64,000 nucleotides of DNA from Halisarca cf. caerulea (GCA_963170055.1 CAUJGJ010000397.1:3285001-3349000); one strand, 5' to 3'; shown: positions 35,651-45,911, numbered from the stretch's first letter. A program made the numbers and translations. The notes: generated by a model from the letters alone, not told the origin.

Positions 35651-35713
35651 AAAAGTATTTACTGCTTCGCTGGGCTTTCAGAAGCCAATTTAGTTATGTG
35701 AATTCATTTTATC

Positions 35714-36622
35714 ATGACATACCATTTATTTATTTATCTTTTCCTGCAGGGTAGAGTTTCTAGCAAGATTTATGGTGCACGTAATCACCAGTATAGCTTG
35801 GTGCAACAGCATGTAGCTGAGTTATTAGATTGTATTACTTGTAAATGTCTATGTAGTCAGCACAAGTGCAACATTTGCATATTTCACATTTATCCACATG
35901 GCCAGATAGTCAAGTTTGTCCACAAGAGCTGTTTATCAGCTACGGGCTGTACCTCAGATAATTTAGTGTTTCTTCTCCTAGTCTATTTCCTTTTACTACT
36001 TTCTGGGGATGTAGAATTGAATCCTGGGCCCAAATGTTCATGTAACATAATATTAAACTCATTAAACTCTAAATGTTTTTGTGTAATGGTTGTTTCCTTT
36101 ATAATGCTGTTGATGTTTGCTATCGATTTTGTATTAACTCGTCCGTTTAATAAATGTAATGTGAGTCAAATTGAAAATACGCAACACTATTTCGGTAATA
36201 ATTTGACTCACAGTAAGATGGTAACTAACTATAGAGAGTGTACAGACCTGAAATTTCATTGTCTACAAATATGTCCAAATCTGACAAATATGTCGCATTA
36301 TGTTGTCTTTTCAGTAGTAATAAAAAGACGTCGCCGTTCTGTGTTTAATGAGCACTTATCGAAACGTTCGTTTTATTACGCACGATTATTACTATTACTG
36401 TTACTCTTAGCTGGCGATGTCGAACGTAATCCAGGACCTGTAGACAGCATGGAAGATAAACAGAAGAAAAATTGTATATCTACTGTAATGGATTGCAGTG
36501 ACAGGGACAAGGAACTCAAAGAAAAAAGTAGCAATTCTCATGTTGTAGATAGACTGAAACAATTTGCTATTAGTCAAAGGAAACATCGGGAGAAGGAGAG
36601 TATAGAACAGAGAGAATCCTGA
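35714..36622 (+). CDS. leader polyprotein with two 2A motifs and a membrane glycoprotein
   Basis: Two 2A ribosome-skipping signatures are exact: GDVELNPGP at residues 98-106 (36005-36031) and GDVERNPGP at 234-242 (36413-36439). Each is preceded by a leucine-rich run, the usual upstream context. If both work, three products form. Product 1 (about 105 aa) is cysteine-rich (CITCKCLCSQHKCNIC) with a hydrophobic end. Product 2 (about 136 aa) has one membrane segment (residues 121-140), then a lumenal-type region with four N-glycosylation sequons (NVS, NLT, NLT, NMS) and a basic RRRR end. Product 3 starts the charged coil that leads into the helicase frame. The frame stops at TGA 36620-36622, in the same frame as the helicase gene downstream. 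The ATG at 35714 lies before an acceptor-like CAG, so the true start may be in another exon. No host homologue is recognised. Confidence 0.75.
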   Translation: MTYHLFIYLFLQGRVSSKIYGARNHQYSLVQQHVAELLDCITCKCLCSQHKCNICIFHIYPHGQIVKFVHKSCLSATGCTSDNLVFLLLVYFLLLLSGDVELNPGPKCSCNIILNSLNSKCFCVMVVSFIMLLMFAIDFVLTRPFNKCNVSQIENTQHYFGNNLTHSKMVTNYRECTDLKFHCLQICPNLTNMSHYVVFSVVIKRRRRSVFNEHLSKRSFYYARLLLLLLLLAGDVERNPGPVDSMEDKQKKNCISTVMDCSDRDKELKEKSSNSHVVDRLKQFAISQRKHREKESIEQRES

Positions 36623-36631
36623 CTTAAAGTG

Positions 36632-39600
36632 ATGCAGATTACACAGAAAAAACGCATTGAACTGGAGACTGCAGAAGAACGTGACAAGAGGCTAGGGATA
36701 TTAGTTGCAAATCAACACAAACATTTGGAAAAGGAGACAGCAGAAGAAAGAGATAAGAGGCTGAAAGTATTGTTTACAAATCGAGAGAAACGATTAGAGG
36801 AGGAAACTGAAGAGATGAGGTCAAAAAAACTTAAAGTGTACCAGGAATACAGAAAGAAGCAGCTGGACAAAGAAACTCCTGAAGAACGAACAGCAAGACT
36901 GGAAATGATGGCAAAATATAGGAAAGCTAAGTTGGAAATGGCAACAGAAGAGGAAGAAATGAAGAATAAGGAAAATGCTTTCCAAAGAAAACGGCGATGG
37001 CAGGAAGGGGAATCCGAAGAAGCAAAAAAGGAAAGACTGGTAAAGGAAAGATTGCAAAAGAAGCAAGCCAGGGAAAAGCAAAAATGTGCAGAACAAGTTG
37101 GCAAGAACTATGAGGATGAAGAATTAAAGGGAAAGGTCCAACAGCAACAAGAAAGGAAGCGACGATGGAAAGAAGGGGAATCAGAGGAAGCAAAAAGAGC
37201 AAGGCTAGAGAAAGATAGGCTACGTAAGAAGCAAGCTCGGGAAAGAAAGCAGAGTAAATCTATGGAGGAAAATGGACTTTCAGAACAGCAGCAAACCGCA
37301 CCACTGACCAAGTCTGAAGCACAAATTGTCTCCAACAGAGACAAATTCTTAAGGGCTATATGTAATGGACCGTCTTGTGCATGCTTTGCATGTCTAAAGT
37401 TGTGCTATAAAGAGAATGCTCATTTGTGTTCAAGTGAGGACGCAAACAAACTTACATCACATGTAAGTGGAAATTCACAATTCCTTACTGCTGAATGGTT
37501 CTGCAATAGATGTATATCAGCACTGAATAGGAAGAAAATTCCCAGCACTTCAAGGTGGAATAGAATGAGTACTGCTTCTGTACCTACAGAACTTCAAGAC
37601 CTGAACAGCATGGAAGAGCGTCTCATTGCACGTGTGGCACCATTTATGAAGTTAGTTCTTCTGCCACGTGGTGGACAAAGAGGAATAACTGGACAGGTGA
37701 TCAACTTTCCATCATCCATGACTGAAGTCTTAAATCAACTTCCACGACCAGCAACCGGTAGCGACATTGTGTACATAAAACCACCCACTGCATCGAAAGA
37801 ATCCAAGTCATTGTATTATCGGTGTCGCTATACTATTGTAATGAATGCATTGCAATGGTTGAAAGAAAACAACTCTGCTTACAAGAATGTGAAAATCACA
37901 GAGCATTGCCAGGAGAACTTTGTGGAAACTGAAAATGAGGAAGAGGCAATGGAAGAATCAGGTGTTGTCCGCAGTGATTTCCTGATGCCAGATGTACCAG
38001 TAACCAACTACTTGCAAGAAGGTTCTTTTCCAGTGCATCAACTTGAGAAGATCACCCGCGCTCCACTGAGCATTTTCAACGATCAACAACTTGAGGTTCT
38101 GGCTTTTCCAACACTTTACCCTAATGGAAACAATGGATTTGGTACTCATCGACAATTTTCAATTACACCTTTGGACTATTTTCAATCAAGAATAATGAGT
38201 AAAGATTCATGCTGGGCCAAACACCCATCATATATATTCTGGGCGTGTAACATTGTGGAAGCAATAAAATTACAAAGTAGTATATCAATTGCTCTCCGCC
38301 TTCGAAATCCAACATCCGGAAGGAAGAACAAACAAAAGAAAACTTTGACAGCGGGAGAATTGCGAAGCACTGGAGTAGGGGAAAATCCCGATGTTCATGA
38401 AAACTGTTATAGCTTCATGCGAGACATTAGAGGAACTGCAGCGTACTGGCAATCAGCAAGGATACAACTGTTTGCAATGCTACGTACACTTGGTCCACCC
38501 ACTTTCTTTATCACTTTTAGTGCAGATGATCACCACTGGAAAGATTTGATGGTGGTTTTAGCAAGTTGCAGCGGAAGGAATATCTCCAAAGAACAAGTGG
38601 ATGAGCTGTCTGACGAAGAAAGAAGAACACTTATGACAAGCAATCCTGTTGTCACAGCACGCCACTTTCAACACTGTTTCCAATGCCTAGTAAAAGAAAT
38701 TATAAAGGGATCTGGAAGGCCAATTGGAGAGGTAACGGATTTCTTTTGGAGAGTAGAATTTCAACTCAGAGGATCGCCACACATTCACTCCCTGTGGTGG
38801 ATCAAAGATGACCCTAATCTTGATACGGTAGAGGGAAGAACGGCAGCTCCTGACTTTATCGATCATTACATTTCTGCCAGAATTTCAGAAGAAGGATGTG
38901 GTGAGGACAGCTTGCGGTCTGTAGTTCTTCGAGTTCAGAAACATAATCATACGTCTACTTGCACCAAGAAAGACAAAAGAAAAAAATCAAAAGAATGTCG
39001 TTTTGACTTTCCACAACCTCTATCGTCCACTACTCGTCTCAAGAATAATGAAGATGTAGGTAACAAGTCCCGGTTCTATATTCTGAGGAGAACCGATGGT
39101 GAAGAAAACGTCAACCCGTATAATGCTCCACTACTTTTAGCATGGCAGGCCAACATGGATATACAGTTGATTGGATCGGTTTATGGGACAGCATCTTACA
39201 TTTGTTCATACATGTGCAAAGGTGAGAGCGAAGAGGTGAAAATGGCTATCAGTGATTCCCTCCAATCACTTGCACCCAATGCTTCACTTCGAAAAAGATT
39301 ATCTAAATTGGGAAACACTATGCTTTCACATAGGCAGCTAAGTGGCCAAGAAGCAGCCTATCGGTTGTGCCACTTACCATTAAAGGATTCGTCGCGTAAA
39401 GTTGTCTTTGTCAACACTGTTCCTCCCGAAAAGAGAACAAGGATTCTCAAGAATCGGTCCGAGTTACTTGAGCTGGATGACATGGATACAAATCTTTTTC
39501 AACCTGGACTATTTGACAGATATGCTGCAAGACCACAGGAAGATGAATTTGAGAAGATGACGTTGGCTCACTTTTCTGTATGGTATGATAGTGTATATAA

Positions 39601-42600
39601 TAGAGATGACACACCAAAGGGCAGCAGTGGGCGTCACATTCAGCCTCGATTCCAATTGCAAGGCAATCTGGGATGGATCAAACTTCGTACAAAGCAAGCG
39701 TGCCATCGAACACCCATTATGACACCACAAAGTCACGGTGACAACTATTACTATTCACTGTTGCTGTTGTACATTCCGTGGAGATGTGAGAAGGAGGACT
39801 TACTTCAAAAGCATGACAGCGCATTGTCAGCTTTCATTGCTCGTGAAAAGGAGATGAAAGTGCTGAATTGTGAACACTATACTTTTGCAGAGGAAGTGCA
39901 AAGAGCAGTGCAGCAATTGCAAGCAATTTCCGATGGCGCATACATGGATTTGGTTGCACCAAATGTTCAACATGGTGAACGGGAAGATGCTACTCATGTA
40001 CCAGAGGAACTGGACCATGGTTTACACAATGCTGAAAATTATGTACAAGATGAACAGGTGGATGTAGATGCTCTTTCCACAGTAGCAGATGATGATAATG
40101 CCAATGGAGCCCTCACACGCATGCGCCTCACTGATAAGGCCTTCACAGAATTGGTATGCAATTTGAATGCAAAACAGAGAGAAGCATTTGACATGGTAGT
40201 ACAGTATACAAGCGCGTTACACAAATTTCATCTCGGACAGGAGGCCCAACCTAAGCCCATCCGCATCTTCATAACTGGTGGTGCAGGGACGGGAAAGTCT
40301 TACGTGATTCGTGCCATCAGAGAACACATCGAGAGGTCAGTGCAAGGAAGTGAGGAAGTTCATGGATGCATGGTCATGGCACCAACAGATGTAGCTGCAT
40401 TCAATGTGGACGGCCTAACTATTCACAGAGCACTTAATCTTCAAGTTGAGCATAGAAGATCTGCCTACCATTTAAAGTTAACGGCTGTAGCACTTCGAGA
40501 GCTGAGGATGATGTGGAGAGGCATACATACCATCATCATTGATGAAATTAGCATGGTATCGTATGAGGTTCTTCAGTCTGTCCACTATCGACTGTGTGAG
40601 ATATTTGCCAATGATGACATCTTTGGAGGACTAAATGTGATTGCAGTTGGTGACTTTTATCAGCTTTCACCTGTCAATGGACACTTTGTGTTTAGTGTGA
40701 CAAAACTCCAGTCGAAACGCTTGGCATCTCACCTTTGGAAGGACTGCTTTCAAATAGTAGAATTAACTGAAAATGTGAGACAACAAAAGGATTCGTCCTT
40801 TTCAGACCTATTGAATCATGTTCGAGTAGGAAAGCAAACGGAACAGGATATTAAGTTGCTGGAAAGTCGCATGGTGGCAGGAAACAACATTGATCTATCA
40901 AAGCCACCATTTGAAAAGGCTCTTAGGTTGTTCCCTCGTGTTGCAGATTGCAATGCATTTAATGAAGGAGAATTGATGAAACTGTCTTCTTCTACCCCAA
41001 TCTTTGAATTTGAAGCAAATCATGTGCTTTTAGAAAACAGAAGATCGACTTATGGGGCAGTCTCGTATGAGAAAGTGACCGAAGAATTAATTCCAGAGGA
41101 TGACAAGGAATGTGGAGGACTACCAAGAAGGCTAAAGATGACACTAGGAGCTGAAGTCATGCTACGACGTAACATCAAGTGTGGAGATGGGCTAGTGAAT
41201 GGAGCCCAAGGAGTCATTGTGGGATTCAAGTGGGGTGGAAAACAGAATACACAGCCCTCACATGGATCCTTACCTGAAATTGTATATGTAAAGTTTCACG
41301 ATCCAAGAGTTGGACAGTTTACCAAAGTGTACATCCCCAATGGACAACAAGAGGCAGTGGCCATTGAACCCATGTCAGTGCGATTCTATGGACGGCAAGG
41401 CACTGTTCTACAGCGGACTCAGATACCCTTAATTTTGTGTTGGGCTGCCACTTTACACAAAGTGCAAGGTCTGTCACTTGATTCTGCTGTGTTGGACCTC
41501 GGAGAGAAAGCTTTTGAGGCCGGAATGTCTTATGTGGCATTAAGTCGGGTGAGGACATTAAATGGCATAGCACTGGTGAAATTTGAACCCAAGAAGCTTT
41601 ATGCCAACAAAAGGGTGGACAAGGAAATGGAGCGTTTGAGAAGTATACAGCACGCCATAGGTTGTAGTCAGCCAAGTCAAGACAATTCAGAGGTGCTGCC
41701 GGTGGATTTGTCACAGTCTCAGGAGGATGAACCACCCACTTCTCTTCAAGATATAAGCATGATGGAAACAGATTTGGATGACTTTTTGAGGGACATCTTG
41801 GAGGAAATGAAGAGAGTCGAACCAGTAGTACAATTATCAAGTCAAGAAATTCACACAACATGTATGAAAGAGGTGAGAGAATTTATGCGGAACATTCAGG
41901 ACATTCTCAAAAGTAAAAAGAAAGAGTCAATGGAAGAATTAAAAGAATTGATGGAAGCTAAGAAGGTTGCTATGAATACTGTAATAAATGAGGTTAACAA
42001 ACAGGAAAATGACATTTTCAATCTTGAAACTCATGTGGTGGACATGTCTGTACAAGAGGAACTTTTGCCCTCATTTACATCACAATATGTTCCAGTGAGG
42101 ACAACGGGCGATGGGAACTGTATGTACAATACCATCTCCATTGCACTGCATGGTACAGAAGAATTTGCAGCACATCTGAGAGCAATCACTGTGTACAGCT
42201 TATTACAAAATAAGAAGCATATGTTTGAGGTGATGAAGCCTAGTACACAACTATTATTACGTAATGTGGATCGAAATGAAGAAAATATTACAGCAATTAC
42301 AGAAAGGGAATGGAGCAAAATTTTGCAAGAAGCAGCTGAAGATCAATGCTGGGGAAATCATTTCCACTTACATGCCTTGTGTCTTATGTTAAAGAGGCCA
42401 ATATACATGTATGGCTATATGCGACACAGAAGTGTAGGAGAACTTGGCAGAGTGGATGTAAACAGTTCATCTGTGGAGATTGAACGATTGTTTCAACAGA
42501 AAGACAGGAGAATGAACAATCACATCAAGTATTTGCCTTTGGTTGAAGAATACCCCGTCATCAGAGGCTTTTTCGACTCTTCTCATTTCACAGCATTACT

Positions 42601-42676
42601 GCCAACTGTGTCCACATCTCACTTCTTTTTCAAACCCTTTGTATCATTTAGGTCTCACTGGGGTTGTGAAATGTAA
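36632..42676 (+). CDS. Helitron Rep-PIF1 helicase-OTU protein (about 2014 aa)
   Basis: Residues 1-220 are charged coiled-coil repeats of the type ETAEERDKRL, as in other Helitron N-termini. Residues 245-300 hold a Cys-rich finger (CNGPSCACFACLKLC...CNRC). The Rep (HUH) nuclease has PHIHSLWW near 716 and the two-tyrosine SYICSYMCKG near 858. The PIF1-type helicase starts about 1170: Walker A GGAGTGKS (about 1216), Walker B IIIDEISMV (about 1300), LHKVQGLSLDS (about 1609) and YVALSRVRTL (about 1634). After a coil, an OTU cysteine-protease domain has GDGNCMYN (about 1827) and a late SSHFTALLP histidine. Rep nicks and rejoins single strands, and the helicase unwinds during rolling-circle transposition. 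An OTU domain is typical of the Helentron branch. All motifs are intact over 6 kb. The frame is continuous upstream with the 2A leader except for one TGA. Confidence 0.93.
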   Translation: MQITQKKRIELETAEERDKRLGILVANQHKHLEKETAEERDKRLKVLFTNREKRLEEETEEMRSKKLKVYQEYRKKQLDKETPEERTARLEMMAKYRKAKLEMATEEEEMKNKENAFQRKRRWQEGESEEAKKERLVKERLQKKQAREKQKCAEQVGKNYEDEELKGKVQQQQERKRRWKEGESEEAKRARLEKDRLRKKQARERKQSKSMEENGLSEQQQTAPLTKSEAQIVSNRDKFLRAICNGPSCACFACLKLCYKENAHLCSSEDANKLTSHVSGNSQFLTAEWFCNRCISALNRKKIPSTSRWNRMSTASVPTELQDLNSMEERLIARVAPFMKLVLLPRGGQRGITGQVINFPSSMTEVLNQLPRPATGSDIVYIKPPTASKESKSLYYRCRYTIVMNALQWLKENNSAYKNVKITEHCQENFVETENEEEAMEESGVVRSDFLMPDVPVTNYLQEGSFPVHQLEKITRAPLSIFNDQQLEVLAFPTLYPNGNNGFGTHRQFSITPLDYFQSRIMSKDSCWAKHPSYIFWACNIVEAIKLQSSISIALRLRNPTSGRKNKQKKTLTAGELRSTGVGENPDVHENCYSFMRDIRGTAAYWQSARIQLFAMLRTLGPPTFFITFSADDHHWKDLMVVLASCSGRNISKEQVDELSDEERRTLMTSNPVVTARHFQHCFQCLVKEIIKGSGRPIGEVTDFFWRVEFQLRGSPHIHSLWWIKDDPNLDTVEGRTAAPDFIDHYISARISEEGCGEDSLRSVVLRVQKHNHTSTCTKKDKRKKSKECRFDFPQPLSSTTRLKNNEDVGNKSRFYILRRTDGEENVNPYNAPLLLAWQANMDIQLIGSVYGTASYICSYMCKGESEEVKMAISDSLQSLAPNASLRKRLSKLGNTMLSHRQLSGQEAAYRLCHLPLKDSSRKVVFVNTVPPEKRTRILKNRSELLELDDMDTNLFQPGLFDRYAARPQEDEFEKMTLAHFSVWYDSVYNRDDTPKGSSGRHIQPRFQLQGNLGWIKLRTKQACHRTPIMTPQSHGDNYYYSLLLLYIPWRCEKEDLLQKHDSALSAFIAREKEMKVLNCEHYTFAEEVQRAVQQLQAISDGAYMDLVAPNVQHGEREDATHVPEELDHGLHNAENYVQDEQVDVDALSTVADDDNANGALTRMRLTDKAFTELVCNLNAKQREAFDMVVQYTSALHKFHLGQEAQPKPIRIFITGGAGTGKSYVIRAIREHIERSVQGSEEVHGCMVMAPTDVAAFNVDGLTIHRALNLQVEHRRSAYHLKLTAVALRELRMMWRGIHTIIIDEISMVSYEVLQSVHYRLCEIFANDDIFGGLNVIAVGDFYQLSPVNGHFVFSVTKLQSKRLASHLWKDCFQIVELTENVRQQKDSSFSDLLNHVRVGKQTEQDIKLLESRMVAGNNIDLSKPPFEKALRLFPRVADCNAFNEGELMKLSSSTPIFEFEANHVLLENRRSTYGAVSYEKVTEELIPEDDKECGGLPRRLKMTLGAEVMLRRNIKCGDGLVNGAQGVIVGFKWGGKQNTQPSHGSLPEIVYVKFHDPRVGQFTKVYIPNGQQEAVAIEPMSVRFYGRQGTVLQRTQIPLILCWAATLHKVQGLSLDSAVLDLGEKAFEAGMSYVALSRVRTLNGIALVKFEPKKLYANKRVDKEMERLRSIQHAIGCSQPSQDNSEVLPVDLSQSQEDEPPTSLQDISMMETDLDDFLRDILEEMKRVEPVVQLSSQEIHTTCMKEVREFMRNIQDILKSKKKESMEELKELMEAKKVAMNTVINEVNKQENDIFNLETHVVDMSVQEELLPSFTSQYVPVRTTGDGNCMYNTISIALHGTEEFAAHLRAITVYSLLQNKKHMFEVMKPSTQLLLRNVDRNEENITAITEREWSKILQEAAEDQCWGNHFHLHALCLMLKRPIYMYGYMRHRSVGELGRVDVNSSSVEIERLFQQKDRRMNNHIKYLPLVEEYPVIRGFFDSSHFTALLPTVSTSHFFFKPFVSFRSHWGCEM

Positions 42677-42679
42677 TAA

Positions 42680-44890
42680 TTATTGTATTGAGGACTGTGT
42701 TTATGCACATGTAATTATAGTTTGTAATTATTCTTTTTACAACTTTTACTTTCGTCTCATGTTTCCAAGGGATTTCAAAATTCGATTTGTTCCTCATATG
42801 ACGCTTCATAATTGAAATCATATAGGGGTCAGAATGTGCATGCCCCCTATATTATTTCATGTATGAAGGCAATCAATAAAATGTTCTTTTTATAGTTAGA
42901 AATGTTAAAATTGCTGTTGAAGTATATATGCGTGATAACTAATATGCCCAAATAAAAACTTGGATAGTAATTACTAGTTACTATATGCCTTCCGAGGGAG
43001 TATCGTATTTACTGCGTGAGATCCCGAGGGCGCGAAGCGCCTGAGGGGCGAGAGCAGTAAATACGATACTCCCGAGGATAGGGCGTATAGTAACTGGTTT
43101 ATCGCCAAATAAACGCTCCAAAAGCGGGAAATCGTTCCTAGAATCATAGAATAGAGAATACGTATGTTGAACAAAACTAAAAAGATTCGATTTCAATATG
43201 GAGGAAAAGGATTTCGAAGACAATAAAGAACTTAGTCACGAAGGCAATGTCAGGTGCGGTTAAGTTAAACTTTTTTTATTTGGAGGAAATGTCTCTGCTC
43301 GTTGCTTCTATAAAAGCCTGCGCGAAGCCTTCAATATAAGCCTGCGCGAAGTCTTCTGCGTTTCGGAAAGCTAGACTTTGCTCCAGTTTGCCTTCTGTTG
43401 CGTTCTTTTAGTTCTGCTTACATTGGGTCTATGCTTCATCATAGAGTATCTATGGCTTCATGGATTGTGGTTTCACAGTTTACATTGCCTAATTACTTAC
43501 TGCCCTAGACTGGGCGCTTACCCGTGCTGCCAGGGTAGTAACCAAATTTACTACCCTGGCGGCTCCTTTGATGTATGACGTCATCGGGCGATAAATACTA
43601 ATATTAAAATCAACCATAGGCCAAACTAGAATAATTCTTAGATTCTTAGATACATACATAGTTTCTCCCCACGATGACAAAATTGTCATCATATATCACC
43701 CAGTGTGAAAGGTTATGCATAAGTTTTATGCTACTTTGAATGTAGGAGCACGTATCGCTACTACACACGACACCATCCATTCAAAAATAAAATAATCTGT
43801 GATGGTAATGACCGCTTCCTCGTCAGCGAAGCACTTTTGACAACAACATTAATAATTGTTGAACTGAATCAAAAGCATAAGATTAGCATTTTAAATGCGC
43901 TTTGTCTAAAAAGAAATTCAAACTATTAAATATTAGGAAAGCCCTAATCTTATGCTACTATTAAAGTAACAGCATGTTGCTGTTATGCACGAAGCCATCC
44001 ATGAATGAATACCTCTTGATGGCATTCTTTAGCTTTCATGCTTTGTGAAGCACCTCTTGGTCAACAATATAATATTGTTGAACGTGATAGTCTAACTTGA
44101 ATGAATTAGATAGAAACCAAAACTGAATTTGTATGCAATTAGACTACATTTCCATGCAGACTCCAAGTCTGTACAGCTTTTGCAACGCCCCTGCTCAGAG
44201 TCCAGTTATTTGGGGCATCTTGCAAATGCATTTAGAGTAGTTATTGCCCATATAGATAAGGTGGTTGAAATTTAGAGTTCATGTTTGAGCAAACACTTGT
44301 AATGAGCCATGTGCATTTAATAAGCAATCCTATAGCCTATAAGGGAAGAATACATGTCATTGGGGAGTATATATTAGTCATGTCTATACATCCATAGAAC
44401 AAAGGCAAATGGCTAATCATTACACATTGAACCCCATATACAGATAGTGAGTGCCACCTCAACCTTAAGTTTACACCACTCTGCAAATTGAGTACAACTA
44501 TAAAAGGTTGGGAATTATGGCACAGTATATCACCCTTTACATCCTGTACCTGCATATATTGGTACGCAGTATACATTTCTTCTGGTATTTGCTACCTTCA
44601 TCGGTATGCAGTACCTTTTCCCATAGTACCTTCCTTTGGTACACAACTTCCAGTGCCTTTGATGGTAAACAGTACATTAGTATTATAGTCTCACATATTG
44701 GGCTATGCACATTGCACTGCCCAATGGAGACTTGCAGAGATCACAATGATCGTACTATTGACTACTTGTGGCCAATTTTGGATACCTTGTGCACCTTAGC
44801 ACGGAAAAAATATTACTATAACATGCTGACTATATTGATCTGCTGAAAGATCACATTGTATATTCTGTTCTTTATTCTATAGCTACACAT
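42680..44890. other. spacer downstream of the helicase gene
   Basis: A likely polyadenylation signal (AATAAA, about 42875) follows the helicase stop. Then come a fold-back repeat (42978-43095) and AT-rich spacer containing a small inverted repeat (AGCATAAGATTAG at about 43879 against CTAATCTTATGCT at about 43947). I see no gene. Confidence 0.5.
42978..43605. mobile_element. fold-back element related to the 27.1 and 33.1 kb MITEs
   Basis: GAGTATCGTATTTACTGC at about 43000 is inverted at 43051-43068, enclosing CCCGAGGGCGCGAAGCGCC. Near 43562 it carries GCTCCTTTGATGTATGACG, resembling the GGTCCCTTTGATGTAT block of the other two copies. The right boundary is approximate. Confidence 0.5.
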
Positions 44891-44937
44891 TTAAGTGATT
44901 CTGGTGGATCACACAACGGTACACCTGTACCATTATA

Positions 44938-45119
44938 TGTATAGTATTTTATTGCACCATTTTTATTTTGGATTGGAGGAGTTTTACAGTCTCTTGCAGA
45001 CCCTAGTTAAAACGAATCCAATCCTCTTGGATGCAAAGCATGCCTACCTCCTCGTGGTGCATCCTGGGACTACTATTATTATAGTATTGCAGAATGGCAT
45101 GCGTATTAACTTTTATTGA
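44938..45119 (+). CDS. 3' coding module conserved between both 2A elements
   Basis: About 60 residues (HHFYFGLEEFY.LLQTLVKT, KHAYLLVVHPGT, QNGMR.NFY) are nearly identical to the end of the 59.2-kb leader frame, ending at the same TGA position. In this copy it follows a splice-acceptor-like TTCTTTATTCTATAG (ends 44881), so it is probably a terminal exon. I do not recognise the domain. Confidence 0.5.
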
Positions 45120-45202
45120 AATTATCACTGTCATTTATAATTAATAAAACTGACTAGATCATGATCCCAATATATTGTTGGGATTATTGAATGCTAAAAC
45201 TT

Positions 45203-45362
45203 GACACACACACACACACACACACACACACATTTTACTACACCACTACACAAAACCATGCATTTCTTACAGTGATCTTTCGAGTCCATTAGAAAGATTT
45301 CCAAGTGATTCGAGTTTCCAGGGCCGTAGGCGGCCCACGAGTTTTTTAAACTCAAATCACTT
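45203..45362 (+). repeat. 3' terminal structure of the 2A element, copy 1
   Basis: In order: a (CA)n run; a hairpin ATCTTTC/GAAAGAT (45275-45298); and a 15-bp stem AAGTGATTCGAGTTT (45303) paired with 45348-45362 (one mismatch), enclosing an inner hairpin GGGCC/GGCCC (45321-45336). The same structure is at 60236-60340, where the outer stem is perfect. Confidence 0.8.
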
Positions 45363-45439
45363 GTTTTTCATGTTCAGAAGAATAGACTAGAAGCACTGAA
45401 GGCAATTGGTGAGAGTGTGATTGTCTATATTTGGATGTC

Positions 45440-45663
45440 TCTGTGTTTGTGTGTGTGGGGGTGTGGGTGTGTGTGTGGGTGTGTGTGGGGGGGTGGGGGG
45501 GTGGGTGTATAATCATGGTATAATCGTGTGAGTTGTATGTGCATAATACATTATTATGTATATATTGTATGTATATAATAATATGTGTATACATATACCT
45601 CAGTGAATTTGTGTATGTTCAGTGTGTGTGTGTGAGTGCATGTGTATGTGTGGGTGCATGTGT

Positions 45664-45731
<68 letters not shown>

Positions 45732-45824
45732 GTAAATATTATATGTATACGTATTCATCAGTAATTTTAGATATGTTCAGTGTGTGTGTGAGTGCATGTG
45801 TATGTGTGGGTGCATTTGTGTGTA

Positions 45825-45866
<42 letters not shown>

Positions 45867-45900
45867 TGTGGTGTATACTCATCTGAGTTGTATGTGTATA
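45440..45900. repeat. (TG)n-rich microsatellite with duplicated cassette
   Basis: TG/GGTG runs. A segment with TTCAGTGTGTGTGTGAGTGC occurs at about 45618 and again at about 45776. Confidence 0.85.
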
Positions 45901-45911
45901 TGTGTGTATTA

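Larger units (their letters stand above)
35714..45362 (+). mobile_element. Helitron/Helentron-type element with 2A leader
   Basis: The unit comprises a leader with two 2A motifs, a Rep-helicase-OTU protein, a short conserved 3' coding module and a 3' terminal hairpin region. Its right boundary is defined by comparison with the deleted copy at 59.2-60.3 kb: identity stops just after a nested palindrome. The left shared boundary lies at about 35769; upstream in this copy is a 3' splice-site-like TCTTTTCCTGCAG/GG. About 2.2 kb between 42.7 and 44.9 kb (a fold-back repeat and spacer) is absent from the short copy and may be later insertion. Confidence 0.75.

Noticed and set aside
36712..37344. 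Minus-strand Ser/Phe-rich open frames opposite the helicase N-terminus
   Set aside because: They mirror the Glu/Lys-rich coding strand; the plus frame has the conserved Helitron pattern.
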